Shown here: piece by piece, positions 7,398 to 17,600 of the stretch
How positions within the stretch are numbered: position 1 is the first letter of the stretch
Layout of the letters: each line of letters opens with the position of its first letter
Assembly: GCA_032718475.1 (NCBI GenBank)
Contig: JAUCBJ010007656.1
Span: forward strand, 1 to 20,040
DNA: 20,040 bases
Reading direction: 5' to 3'
DNA from: Nemertoderma westbladi
Taxonomy: Eukaryota > Xenacoelomorpha > Nemertodermatida > Nemertodermatidae
Program-made: the position numbers and the translations under genes
The notes under the pieces: model-generated
Told to the model about the DNA's origin: nothing
Databases searched by the model: none
Seen by the model: the letters and a program-made list of their open reading frames with translations, nothing else

Positions 7398-7977
7398 GAC
7401 CGAACGTAATCAGGATCTAATGTAAAATGTAACATAGTTTTTACGAATCGAACGTAACCTCAATTATGTTACATTGAATCCTATAACTATGTTACATTCG
7501 ATCTACAAATTACTAAGCTCGAGTAACATACATTTATTTTAGTTGTGTTTTGATTTCAGGAGTTAACCGATGAAATGCTTTGTTTATTTACAGGAAGAAA
7601 CACTTTGGTGTTGGTGAGTACAAAACAAAGACCCAAGACCCAATTAAGTAACCTGCATAATCTTGTGTTAACTTATGTGTTAACTTTCGTTTATTGTTTT
7701 GGTTCCCCCAACATGCCTCTGTAACCTGCTCCTTTCAGTCTTTAAATTAAAGTAACCTGCATAATCTTGTAACATGTGTTAACTTTCGTTTATTGTTTGG
7801 TTCCCGCAACACGCCTCTGTAACCTGCTCCTTTAAATCTGTAAATTGCAAATGTTACATTCGAGCTTAGTAATTTGTAGATCGAATGTAACATAGTTATA
7901 GGATCCAATGTAACATAATTGCGGTTACGTTCGATACGTAATAACTATGTTACATTCTATCCTGATTACGTTCGGTC
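7398..7977. mobile_element. Non-autonomous inverted-repeat element (MITE-like), 580 bp, about 130-bp arms
   Basis: The left arm 7398-7528, starting GACCGAACGTAATCAGGAT, matches the reverse complement of the right arm 7977-7851 with only scattered mismatches; I estimate about 90% identity. The arms are rich in the word ATGTTACATT and its variants (GATCGAATGTAACATAGTTA). The 320-bp core contains a 104-bp tandem duplication and no ORF. Both sides are flanked by the same local repeat family, so it probably inserted into that family. No unambiguous target duplication was found, so the superfamily is open. Confidence 0.8.
7646..7846. repeat. 104-bp tandem duplication inside the inverted-repeat element
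   Basis: AAGTAACCTGCATAATCTTG starts at 7646 and again at 7750. The two copies continue with TGTGTTAACTTTCGTTTATT, GGTTCCC-CAAC and CTCTGTAACCTGCTCCTTT. They differ by a few substitutions and a small indel near the start. It occupies most of the loop between the two inverted arms. Confidence 0.85.
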
Positions 7978-8141
7978 ATGTACAGATGTATCCGTTTCTT
8001 TTTCATTTTGCAATGTTAATGATAATGAAAAAGTTTTGCTCGCTTCGCTCGCGTATGTTTTTCGTTTACATTGTTAAAATGTGGTGTGCGCGTTTTTTTA
8101 GGTGCATGCGCGGTAGCGGTAGGCCTTAGGGCTTGATCGGA

Positions 8142-8211
8142 GCTCCGGCCTCCGGCTCCGGCTCCGGCCATTTTGGTATCTCCGGCTCCTGCTCCGGCTC
8201 CAGTAAAAATA
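8142..8211. repeat. CTCCGG hexamer-rich tract
   Basis: CTCCGG or CTCCTG words recur about ten times between 8142 and 8211 (AGCTCCGGCCTCCGGCTCCG and onward), interrupted by CCATTTTGGTAT. Simple-sequence origin is likely. The tract is CpG-rich, contrasting with the AT-rich sequence that follows. Confidence 0.7.
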
Positions 8212-9627
8212 TTGCCGGAGTTAATTTTTTAATAAAGTATTATATTTCGTGCATATGCTAATCTGAACAATTATTTACACTATAAGTACTGCAGTACAGC
8301 TTCAATATCAAGCATAATACTGCAGTATTTACTTAAAAGTCAATGACTGACTGTGTTCGCGCTTTTAGACCTTTGGCAGTTTAACCCGCCAAATTAAGAT
8401 GTCTTCTAGATATTAAATCGCTTTTTAGCCTATGACAAGTATTTGATTCACTACACTAGTCGAAACCAATCCGTGCGCGACCATTCACCCGCTGGATATT
8501 CCCGGGAGATTGGGTTCGACGGTTTAATTTTATTGCTATGTAAGCCTAATGTATTATTCGACTGACAGTATTATATAATCTCTGACAATATTATTTACCT
8601 TCGGGAATATTAACAGTTCCTTTAGGACGTGGCGCTTTATTTATATAAACAGAGTTATGACTTAAACTACTCACAACGATATGGCTTAATTATAATTAAC
8701 ATATATGGCGCATTCTTTAGGAAATGCTTCTTTAACAGACTCACTCGTACACAATGCTGCACAATACTGCACACTAATCTGCCAATCTTCACTGATTTTA
8801 GTCACATATAAAAGGAACACAGACTGACTCATGTAGGGTCTACCAAATAACATTAGATTCACTTCAAACCACTTTAACATAAGTCACAATCGTTATTGAT
8901 AACCTCTCCCTCTTACCTTCGGTATATCAAGAATATTGGGTTTCGGGGTTATTGATCGTTATTCCAAATATAATAATTCATCAACAAATATAATGAATAA
9001 CCGACAACAAATAGCAGTATGCAGTATTCACAGATCAATCGTGCCAGTTTGTTTTGAGTTAAGACAATCAGTCAGTCATCAGACATCAGTCATCAGTTAA
9101 AGGATATATGTCCTTGTAATTAAACCTACTAGTGTTGAGCTAAAAAGCAGAAAGCACAAAACACTAAAAAGCCGTTCTTTCGTGGCTTTGAAAAACTCGT
9201 GACTACTGCTCTATACGAGTATACCAACCACTCTTATTCCACGAAGCTCCCGTTCAACACAGAGAAAGAGCAGTGAGATAGGAAATTTTCAGTTCAGTAC
9301 TCTGTGATAGGTCAAAATCAAGGCTAACTCAAATTCTATTGGGAGATACAAAAACAAGGCTATGACGCAACCTCCCTAGGCTTGTTGGCCGATTAAACAG
9401 AGCCCAGATGCCTGCGTACAGCAAATCAGCCAATAAGCTGGTAACTTGCACTATTTTTAGCTGTAGATCACTTTGAGAGTATTCTTAGCGACTGGGGGGG
9501 AACTGGCCAACAAGGCAAACGGATCAGTTATCCCACAAAAGCTTTTACACCGCTCCCAGAAAATGGGATTTAAGTCTATAAAATATACAAAATCACAGTT
9601 TCTAAAATATAAAAATACTCTAAACAG
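8212..9627. other. AT-rich non-coding stretch with no recognised gene
   Basis: No protein-like ORF on either strand. Two TACTGCAGTA palindromes (about 8287 and 8319) share the core motif of the intronic MITE. A 10-bp inverted repeat, CTTGTTGGCC / GGCCAACAAG, lies at about 9381 and 9506, the second next to a run of eight G (9494-9501). CAGTCATCAG-type short repeats lie at 9065-9100. The part adjoining 9627 must contain the 3' UTR of the minus-strand zinc-knuckle ORF; no clear polyA signal was found. Confidence 0.4.
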
Positions 9628-11403
9628 TTAGTCTTTCTTGCGCGGACGGCGTTTACGCAGTTTCTTAAGGCTAGCAAGAGTCCTTTTCTCTTTGGGGCGA
9701 GCCACTTTACGAGGAGGGCTGTAGCTCCTAGGTGAAGGGTGCAATATAATTGCATCAGAAGGGGCAGGGTTACGATCGGTATACCCGCCGGTCGAAGTAC
9801 CTGGTTGATTAATATCAACCTCAGTGGAGTGAGGTCTAACGGCCTTTAGAGCGCGTCTCAGGACAGCAGCTCCTACGGGTCCTTGACGGGTCGTCTGGAC
9901 ACTAGCGGTGGGTGGACCGTGAGTGGTGAGGAACTTTCTCGGTTTAATGGTTCTCTCCAGCTCGTGTTCTCGGGTTCGATATTCATATGGGCGCCGAGAT
10001 ACTTCCTGGAGTTCAGGATGCGAGTTCACGAAAATGTCGCCATACTCAGGGTCCTGACGGATAAAATTGATCAGGTGATATGTGGTTATATCATTAGGGT
10101 TAACGTTTCTCAGGTATTTCCTGACAAACTTGGTGGAAATACACTCACCAACACGCTTCATTAACTCGTAACTTGGTACGCGTGTTTTCTGTTCAATCGA
10201 CGCGAATAGATAAGGATGGAACGCGTAAACTCCCTCGTAAGCTCGTCCAGGGTAATAGCGATGTCGGGATTCGCAATGTAAATCGGCGTTCGCTTCCCAA
10301 GCTCGGATGTATCGCAGGGTGATCATCTCGTCTACGCTCTCTAAATCGCGATTAAAGGGACAGTTGTAACTTTCGTGTCCTTTAAGTTGGCAGTAGTGAC
10401 ATTGAGTCATAAATTGTGGGCAGACGGCAAATATATGAGAGTTATTAAGCCGGCAATAAGCACAATATATTTCCATCATCGGTTGTTCGAGGAAATAGGA
10501 ACAAGGTACGCTCGAGTCTAGAGGAGTGAAGTGGTCTCTCGATGCGCATAATCGACAACGTTTTCGGGAAACGTAGTTGGCGTGTCGATAATCGTACGCT
10601 GTGAGACGCTGTGGACCTTGATACCACTCTATGACATAATCATTGTCACTGCTCCGAGAAGCCGTAGGTTGAATCGCTTCGGATTCCAAGCATACTGGTT
10701 CATCCTCCAGCTGCATAGACGAAGTGGGTGCGTCGGTTTCCGTAAGTGGACCCACTGTCTGTATTTCCACAACAGAATAACCTGTAGGTATTCGGGGTCT
10801 TTGTATAACAGATGAATGTGAGTTCCGTACACAAACGCCTCGAAACACGGCAAATCCAGCGCTACTCAGTTTCTCCGCAGCTGAGTCTCCAAGACCGAGC
10901 TTGGTCAGCGCGCGATCTTTGAACTGACTATCGACGTTACGGAACGGAGTCAGAAAGCGCCGGAAACATTCGAAACGTATGAACTTATTGTGTTCGTCTA
11001 ACTTGGCGAGTTTAGTTCCAAGTACTAACGGGTGAGCGCGTATGGTACGACTGCACACATCGGCTAGCCAACCGGCAAGTGCTGCGTTTTCAAAGATCGT
11101 GTATATAGCTAAGGAAGGGCGAAGGGGAACACTCATAAAGCTATATACGGCACCAGGCGCAGTTAATGGTCCATCAAAATATAAACGAGAGTAATGATCT
11201 CCATATACTTGCTGGTAATTTATAGGATTTCCAACTTTGAAATTCCAACCATATTCTTGAAAGGCAAGATGTCCGATGGATGTCCGTTGTACCTTAGTAA
11301 TGCCGCTGGGTGTATTGGCATACATAGTGCGAAAGAAACCTCGGCCTTCGGCCCAAGGAGCAATCAGCTGAGTATCAACGAAAGGGCATGGAATGTTCTC
11401 CAT
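9628..11403 (-). CDS. Single-exon protein with three zinc-knuckle-like motifs; Gag-like or orphan gene
   Basis: This is an uninterrupted 591-codon frame in AT-rich surroundings, clearly shaped by coding selection. The ATG at 11403 has a strong start context (GGGAACATGG), and the frame is closed 18 bp upstream by TAG. I do not recognise the family. What is visible: an N-terminal 280 residues rich in aromatics without a known motif; then three cysteine/histidine clusters, C283-x2-C286-x4-H291-x9-C301, C314-x2-C317-x5-H323-x4-C328 and C335-x2-C338-x4-H343-x4-C348. The third is a textbook CCHC zinc knuckle, as in retroelement nucleocapsid and RNA-binding proteins, and the second is a near match. 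Residues 350-490 are probably folded. The tail is proline-rich and then strongly basic (SLKKLRKRRPRKKD). There is no protease, RT or integrase, and no pol follows downstream. Nucleic-acid binding is inferred. Alternatives: Gag of an LTR element sharing the LTR at about 14 kb, ORF1-type protein, or domesticated gene. Confidence 0.7.
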   Translation of the reverse strand: MENIPCPFVDTQLIAPWAEGRGFFRTMYANTPSGITKVQRTSIGHLAFQEYGWNFKVGNPINYQQVYGDHYSRLYFDGPLTAPGAVYSFMSVPLRPSLAIYTIFENAALAGWLADVCSRTIRAHPLVLGTKLAKLDEHNKFIRFECFRRFLTPFRNVDSQFKDRALTKLGLGDSAAEKLSSAGFAVFRGVCVRNSHSSVIQRPRIPTGYSVVEIQTVGPLTETDAPTSSMQLEDEPVCLESEAIQPTASRSSDNDYVIEWYQGPQRLTAYDYRHANYVSRKRCRLCASRDHFTPLDSSVPCSYFLEQPMMEIYCAYCRLNNSHIFAVCPQFMTQCHYCQLKGHESYNCPFNRDLESVDEMITLRYIRAWEANADLHCESRHRYYPGRAYEGVYAFHPYLFASIEQKTRVPSYELMKRVGECISTKFVRKYLRNVNPNDITTYHLINFIRQDPEYGDIFVNSHPELQEVSRRPYEYRTREHELERTIKPRKFLTTHGPPTASVQTTRQGPVGAAVLRRALKAVRPHSTEVDINQPGTSTGGYTDRNPAPSDAIILHPSPRSYSPPRKVARPKEKRTLASLKKLRKRRPRKKD

Positions 11404-12289
11404 GTTCCCATTGTATGCCTAATAGGTTCTCCGACAGCGATGGTAGAGCAGAGGAAAAACTATTTCGCATTCTGAAATATTCAGAAATAAGATCTCAGTA
11501 GGAGGATTGTAACATTTGAAGACTATCTCCAGACGTATTTATCCTCAATTATTAAGAGGGTGAACAACCAGATTTATGACACATAATGGTACCAGTTGTT
11601 CATAAACTATCAACGTGTCCTTTCAGTCCTTGTTTGTATCACGGTTGTGGACTTAAGGAAATTATTTATGGTTGATTATTCAATCAACAACAAGAGGAAT
11701 GGAAGTTGATATCATAAATATCAACAGAATGGTACAGGGAAAGGCGGTGCGGACACGAATATGGGCATCCAAATAAACAGTAAAGGCTGGGAGGTTTAGT
11801 ATTCGTTTCCCGAAGCTCCGAGCGCGTTGGGAAGAGAAGGTGAGGAGATTTATTAGGATGAGGTATGATCCATACCACGATACCACTATGATTGGTCGAT
11901 CGATGAAGGGAGTAAAGAGGAGGAAGGATATAGGGTAGTATCCATAAGACACCACAATGGACAAGTTTTCCATCACATCATCATTCATTCTTGTCTTTTA
12001 ATTGTGACACTGATCACAATAATTACAGGAAAACGATGAAGGAAGAGAAATTTACAGCCTCCCGAAGGAGACCGCCCGCGAGCACCCGTGCCCCGGGGAA
12101 AACTATTCACATTATGGACCCTGGACATTAACATATGTCTCTTCTCCAGTGGTTCGCCTATATTTGTCTTTACAAGCCTTCTTCCACGTTCTTTCTTTCG
12201 AGCTGATTTCGAATAGAGTTCTCGTGTTCTATTCTCGATTTATCGTTTCGACTCCGCTGGGCATGATATTTAAATAAAACCATTTCCCT
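11404..12289. other. Non-coding stretch between the 92- and 591-codon ORFs
   Basis: Possible leader or intron on the minus strand. A weak acceptor-like AACCTATTAG|GC ends at 11419 and the 591-codon frame is open from there, so an upstream exon is possible but unproven. A 21-bp hairpin GTTGATATCATAAATATCAAC lies at about 11706-11726. Overlapping short frames at 11680-11988 have no protein-like features. Confidence 0.4.
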
Positions 12290-12568
12290 TTAGGTGTCTA
12301 CATCGTCCGTATCGTGTAAATCAATAGGATGACCAGTGGTCAAGAAGTCCATATACGTACCATTACGATGAGTGTAGCGAGCAGTGAACTTTCTATAATC
12401 CAATTCACGCGTAAGTTGCTCCTGGGACATTGGCGGTTCGATATAACGACCATCGTCCTCCGTAGTAGTTGGATCAGCGTCGCCGCGTATCAAGCTATCG
12501 ACAAACGCTTGTAAAGGTAGAGTATATCTCTCCCTGATACCAAGATCATCTTCTATTAATTCAGTCAT
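12290..12568 (-). CDS. Short acidic ORF of unknown function upstream of the zinc-knuckle ORF
   Basis: Ninety-two codons from ATG at 12568 to TAA at 12290-12292. The protein is acidic (N-terminal MTELIEDDLGIRERY and C-terminal HDTDDVDT) with a middle segment PPMSQEQLTRELDYRKFTAR; it has no signal peptide, membrane segment or known motif. Composition looks protein-like, and it lies on the same strand and 886 bp upstream of the 591-codon ORF, so it may be a first exon, an upstream ORF or the first gene of the same element. It could also be a chance frame. Function unknown. Confidence 0.35.
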   Translation of the reverse strand: MTELIEDDLGIRERYTLPLQAFVDSLIRGDADPTTTEDDGRYIEPPMSQEQLTRELDYRKFTARYTHRNGTYMDFLTTGHPIDLHDTDDVDT

Positions 12569-13380
12569 ATCTGCTATACAAGTTCACCAATATTATAATG
12601 AGTTTATATATTGTTAGGCGAGCGGGCGTCGCTGCCTATTTCTCCCTTGCCCCCGGACAGTAAGAGATTCTCAGCGCCGATGTACCGCTGTAGCTGTACT
12701 TTCGCCAACGACGTAGCCGTACAACTACAACGATAACCGGCACAAGTCACTCCACTGTCCGTCCCAAAGGCTTAGATGTACTTCAGGTATTCCTTGGAGA
12801 GTTAGGTTACTTTACGATTGCGACTAGCTACTGTAAACACACTTTAGCAGTAACATTCACCTATAAACTCACAAATACCACACAACTGGTCACAACTACG
12901 CACATTCGGGCCATTTGTCCGTTAGTCAATGCCTTCCAGAATGTCACTGTATTATTATGTATCCTTGGATACTAGCAGTGCGCTATTTATTCCCTATGCT
13001 ATTCAATGGGACAAGCTTTCTATTGTTCGTTTAACTCAATTCTAATTCTAGCGTGGTTGTTGCTATGGTGACATTATGCAAAGCTAGCGGTAGAATTAGA
13101 GTAATTCCAATGCATACAGATCTGGGATGTTATTTAATAGGAATTCTTTAATAGTCAATGTCCAGTTTATACATGACTTTACGAATTTTATCGGCTATTA
13201 ACTATGTTTGGGAGACTTTCGTACACGCATACGCATAATAATATAAATCTCCGCTCCCTTGATCTATTAATTAATGGAATTTTGGGAATGTTATAAATCG
13301 CGTAAAATGGCAATTTATTAAATTCATTAAAAGACATGAATTTAAATTTATTCCCTGAAATTTTATTATTTGATAATTAA
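12569..13380. other. Non-coding region upstream of the 92-codon ORF
   Basis: No ORF of note. A 25-bp imperfect inverted repeat (CAATTCTAATTCTAGC at about 13036 and GCTAGCGGTAGAATTAGAG at about 13083) encloses about 30 bp. The segment 12605-12790 is more GC-rich than its flanks and could be a promoter or leader. AT-rich from 13130. Confidence 0.35.
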
Positions 13381-13735
13381 ATGGGCATATTTTGATTCTA
13401 GAACATGTCTAGGGGCACAAGATCCTTAATTCTAAGAAAATTGTCTCTTTAAGAATATCGGTAAATTGCTACGATATCTTAATTGACTAGAATTGTTGAA
13501 GGATCTGAATTTTACAGATTTTGACTTATTTGATTTGTAAATATTAACTAATTAATATTTGAGATGGGCACCGATTTATTCCAGAACTTGTCTGGGGACG
13601 TTAACCACTGATTCTATAATTTGTCTTTCAAGTATATCGGTGGGTGCCACGATATCTTAATCGACTAGAATTACAGATGGTCAAAGGGTTTAACAGATTT
13701 ATTTTGCGTTATACGCTACTGTTAAAGGGACATCA
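13381..13735. repeat. Diverged tandem duplication, about 180-bp unit, two copies
   Basis: ATGGGCA starts at 13381 and 13564. Shared blocks keep the same order and spacing: CTAGAACATGTCTAGGGGC / CCAGAACTTGTCTGGGGAC, AATTTGTCTTTCAAG-type, ATATCGGT, and ACGATATCTTAATTGACTAG (13471 and 13649). Identity varies along the unit, so the duplication is old. It lies between the probable LTR and the short acidic ORF, in the position of a retroelement leader. Confidence 0.72.
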
Positions 13736-13879
13736 CGCTACTATATGTATTATTTAATATACGGTATGAGAGCAATATCGCACGAAGCAATGTCAGTGTG
13801 AAGAGGCAAGTCGTTTCCAAGGTCTACCCAGAGCTTGGTTTAGCCGAGACACGAGGATCTGAACTTTGCATTCCTAATA

Positions 13880-13891
13880 CTCTGCCTACCA
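13880..13891 (-). promoter_or_regulatory. Possible primer-binding site next to the LTR (weak)
   Basis: The minus strand reads TGGTAGGCAGAG. A PBS for initiator Met tRNA begins TGGTAGCAGAG, so this matches except for one extra G. It lies about 25 bases downstream of the LTR polyA signal, where a PBS would be expected. The bases before it do not end in the usual CA, and the match beyond 12 bases is poor. Confidence 0.3.
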
Positions 13892-14622
13892 ATAATACTT
13901 AAATATAGTAGTGGCTTTATTGCACTTTAATAAGTACAGACATTTCATCTTACTGTAGTTACGTATTTATAATATAATACAGACAGTAAGGAAAGAGAAA
14001 AATAATTATTTCTTCGCCGTCTCACTAAATATAATATAAGTAATTACGTACGTAATAAACACGAATATATTGCACTATTCTACAAAATAATCGCCAAATA
14101 ATATTCTACTAAATTAAATAAAACGATTATAATAAAATTACATAGTAATACATACATAAATATAAAAATGATAAAAATAATATAAAATAATAGAGTCACA
14201 CGCCCACTCCGAACGATATTAAGTTGGGGAGTCCCTAGATGTCGGTTGGATTAGGGAAGTGGTCGTGGGAAGTAATCGTTTTATTTCGAAATATTTGAAA
14301 TGCTTTCAGTTATTTTTAAGATAGAATATAATATAAATACACAATAATTGATACAATACATATAATATACACAAAACAATTATAATATATCTTTTACTCT
14401 ATATCCAATCGTTTACACCAATAATCTACCTAAAAACCCCTTTCCTCACCACCCCTCTCCTATACATATTCTCTCATCCAAATCATCACAGCTGGATAAC
14501 TTCTCACTACATACACACTCGTTTACAAACCAATTATTAAATCACTTTATACTAATCATATACTCTACTCACTGTAACCATTTTAGTGATCATGACTATA
14601 ACCTATACAACAAATTATTACA
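13892..14622 (-). mobile_element. Probable 3' LTR of the gypsy-like element (right boundary inferred)
   Basis: On the minus strand the sequence after the pol stop codon gives a purine tract AGAGGGGGA followed by TGTAATAATTTG, the usual PPT-TG start of a 3' LTR, at 14622. The region is very AT-rich and non-coding, and a minus-strand AATAAA (13921-13916) could serve as the polyA signal of R. The end at about 13892 is set only by the PBS-like sequence beyond. No second LTR copy is in the window to confirm the borders. A second PPT-TG pair 39 bp upstream gives an alternative start at 14661. Confidence 0.5.
13916..13921 (-). terminator. Polyadenylation signal AATAAA, probably in the LTR
   Basis: The minus strand reads GTGCAATAAAGCCAC, a canonical signal about 760 bp beyond the pol stop codon and inside the predicted LTR. 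Either pol transcripts or transcripts from this LTR could use it. Confidence 0.45.
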
Positions 14623-14669
14623 TCCCCCTCTGATAGAACCCCGTCTATCATATTTATTACATCCCCCTC
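14615..14669 (-). promoter_or_regulatory. Duplicated polypurine tract/LTR start, enclosing a 7-bp hairpin
   Basis: The plus-strand sequence TTATTACATCCCCCTC occurs at 14615-14630 and 14654-14669; on the minus strand each copy reads GAGGGGGATGTAATAA, a PPT followed by a TG-type LTR end. Between them TGATAGA and TCTATCA (14631-14650) form a perfect stem around ACCCCG. The nearer copy begins 11 bases after the pol stop codon. A duplicated PPT-TG unit is unusual and suggests either a local duplication or alternative plus-strand priming sites. Confidence 0.6.
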
Positions 14670-14679
14670 AGTAACATCA

Positions 14680-17600
14680 TCAATAACGTTTTGGATTTCC
14701 ATACAGATCAACAGGACGTCTCACACGTGTAGATCGTCGTGGTATTACTGCATCTTCATTTTCGTCATTATCAGTATTTTGGTTGCTGTTATCGCTTTGA
14801 TCAAACTCTCCACATTCAAATTCTAAGAAATCATCGCTGTCATCGGATTTTATTATATTATCATCCTCTTTAATCTTTGCTTTTTCCAAACGGTCATCAA
14901 TATTTACTTCTACTGCGTGTTTTATTATATCAATGTTTACAAATTTGTCTTTGATCTCCTTATTGGTATTAGATATTCGTACTGTTGTTGAGTTTATAAT
15001 ATCAGTCACTGTCCATCCCTTTGTCCATTGTGTCATGTGTTTAGGCGACCTATCTTCACGTAATAAATACACCAAATCTCCAGTGGCAAAGATTTGTGGT
15101 GTTGAAATGTCTATTCCATCTAATTTTGACATACACTCTTCCAGAGTATCAACTAAAGAAGGATTTAGACCTTGGGACCATGATGACCCAGATTTCTTAT
15201 CGATATTTCTAGAACAACAATCCCAACCACACATCGCTTTTGTAGGACTCATGGCAGTTGTAGTCGTAGGTCTGTGACGATATAAATATAACAATTGATC
15301 CAATTCTACAGCCCAATCTGTACTTCGTTCTAACGTTTTTCGTACCAATGTTAAAAATGATCTGTTAAAACGTTCTACTGCTCCCTGACTTCTTGGATGT
15401 CTCACTGCTCCGCGTCTAACAATAATATTAAAAGAGTTATATAATGCTTTCGACATGGAATTCCATAACTCAGTACCAGAATCGCAACGTATCACCTCGG
15501 GGGGACCCCATCGTCGGCATATCTTCAGCAACTTGGACACAACAGTCTCTTTAGTATAATCTTTCAAAAGTTCTACTTCAACATACTTTGTTAATACATC
15601 AAACATAGCCAGTAACCCTACAAAGTGTATATCACCAGTTATTTTCATGGTATCAATCTGAACCACTTGCCATGGACGATCAGGTATTACCATTTGGGTT
15701 GTTGGGTTAATATCGTCTGGTTTTTTAGGATCGGATAATGAACACCTTTCACAACTTTTAACGAATTTCTGACATTGCGACATCATATTGGGGAAATAAC
15801 CTTGCCGCCTGATTATTTCTCTTGTAGTTTCACTGCATGGATGACCATAAGAATCGTGGACATTCTTAATAGCTTCGTTGACTAAACTACTTGGAATTAC
15901 TGGAACATTTAATAAATCGTTTGGAGGAACTTTCACTTTGCGAACTAACATTCCGCTATACACCATTAACTGAGATCTAACATTTTTGTATGAGTTTGTT
16001 GTTTTTGAGATATGTGAAGGATCACTTAGCATTATGTTTATATCTTTGTCTTGAATTTGATCTCTTCTTATATGCTCTAATTTAATTCCACAATATAGTT
16101 CTTTATCGTTATGGTACATTACAGCACCGATTCCCGAACACTTATCCGTATTACATGTCTCGATTTCAGGTTGATTTACCGTGGCAGACTCTTTCCAACC
16201 TCTGGGTAGTCTCGTTAGTTTATCAGACAAGTTTTGTTCAGATTTCACCCACTTTACCTCAACATCTAAACCATATAACTGTACTAACTCTAGCAACAGT
16301 TCTAAACGACGTTTTACCAAATTCATATACATTCCCCCGACATGAATTCGATGTATATTTTTCAGAGTTGCTTCAACCCACCTGCACACAATTTGTGAAT
16401 CTGAACATAATGTGAATCGTTTAATATTCCACTCTATTGCGAGATTGATTCCATCGACCACGCTATTTAATTCCACCACATTGATATGAGCTTTTGATTC
16501 ATTTTTCTTTCGTAGCCAAGCAGCATCCTCAATTATTCTACCATCGACTTCTAGAAGAACTCCTCTAGCAATGTCACTAGCATCACACCACATCACACAA
16601 TTTCCATTAAGAGTATTTACATTCCATACTCCACATACTGGATCGTTATTACATATGCTCTCCCATGTAACTTTCACCAATTTTAATATCCATGAGTCAA
16701 CTGGACTATCCCAATCTCCTATACATTGTCGTTTCAACCAACTGCAGGCTAATCGTAACCAACTGCATACGGGATATAGGCCAGTTACCTTACCAGTCCA
16801 TGAATGTAGACCTCTTCGAGTCATGCTAAATAAATCTGGTATAAGATCACCTTTGTTACGTCGCTTCCAACACAACTCAGAATTTGCTTCGAATACATGT
16901 AAGCCCAAAACGTCATTTTCTTTGATACTTGTAGGGGGTTTTGTGGGTAAACCGTAATTGTTCAAAGCAATTTCCACTGAACTTGCAGATACCAAATTCT
17001 CATCACAATAGACATCATCCACATAGAAATCTACTGCATTTTCGGGAAATTTGCTAACACTAAAGATGAACTCAATCACAGTTTCTAAAACTTTTCTTGC
17101 AATCTCTAATCCAAACCCCATTCGTGTCATTATATAAATAGTATCTTTGTATAAAAGTGCTTGATATTTCAACAAATGTGGAGCAACTCTTATCTGTAAA
17201 TATGCTTTTTTAATATCTATAATCGTACTATTTGATGAACGCTGTCGCCAGTTTCGCAATTTATTATTACATATTCCCATTTGTTGTCCTGGAAAACTCA
17301 CCAAGCAACTATTCAACATTGAGTAATCTAATACAGGTCTCACAGGAGTTGTGATCTTGTGTTCCTGGACCACAGGCATTAACGGTAACACACATTCAAT
17401 TTCACCGTGTTCAATCGGGTCATATTCTACAATAAACCCATTTGTCAACCAAACTTGAATTTCATTCTCAAACATGGTGTTATGTGAATCTGATAACTTT
17501 ATATTGTAATCACCAATACCACTGCCAACTTTATGAATTGGGGGCTTATTATTCTTCCACACCCAATTTACGGTCCACAACTTTGATAAACTATCAAACT

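Noticed and set aside
11680-11988. 102-codon minus-strand frame with hydrophobic segments
   Set aside because: Composition follows AT-rich DNA, another short frame overlaps it, and no motif or splice support ties it to the neighbouring ORFs.
13822-13870. tRNA-like sequence (GCTTGGTTTAGCCGAG)
   Set aside because: An A-box-like word is present but there is no B-box at the right distance and no acceptor stem.
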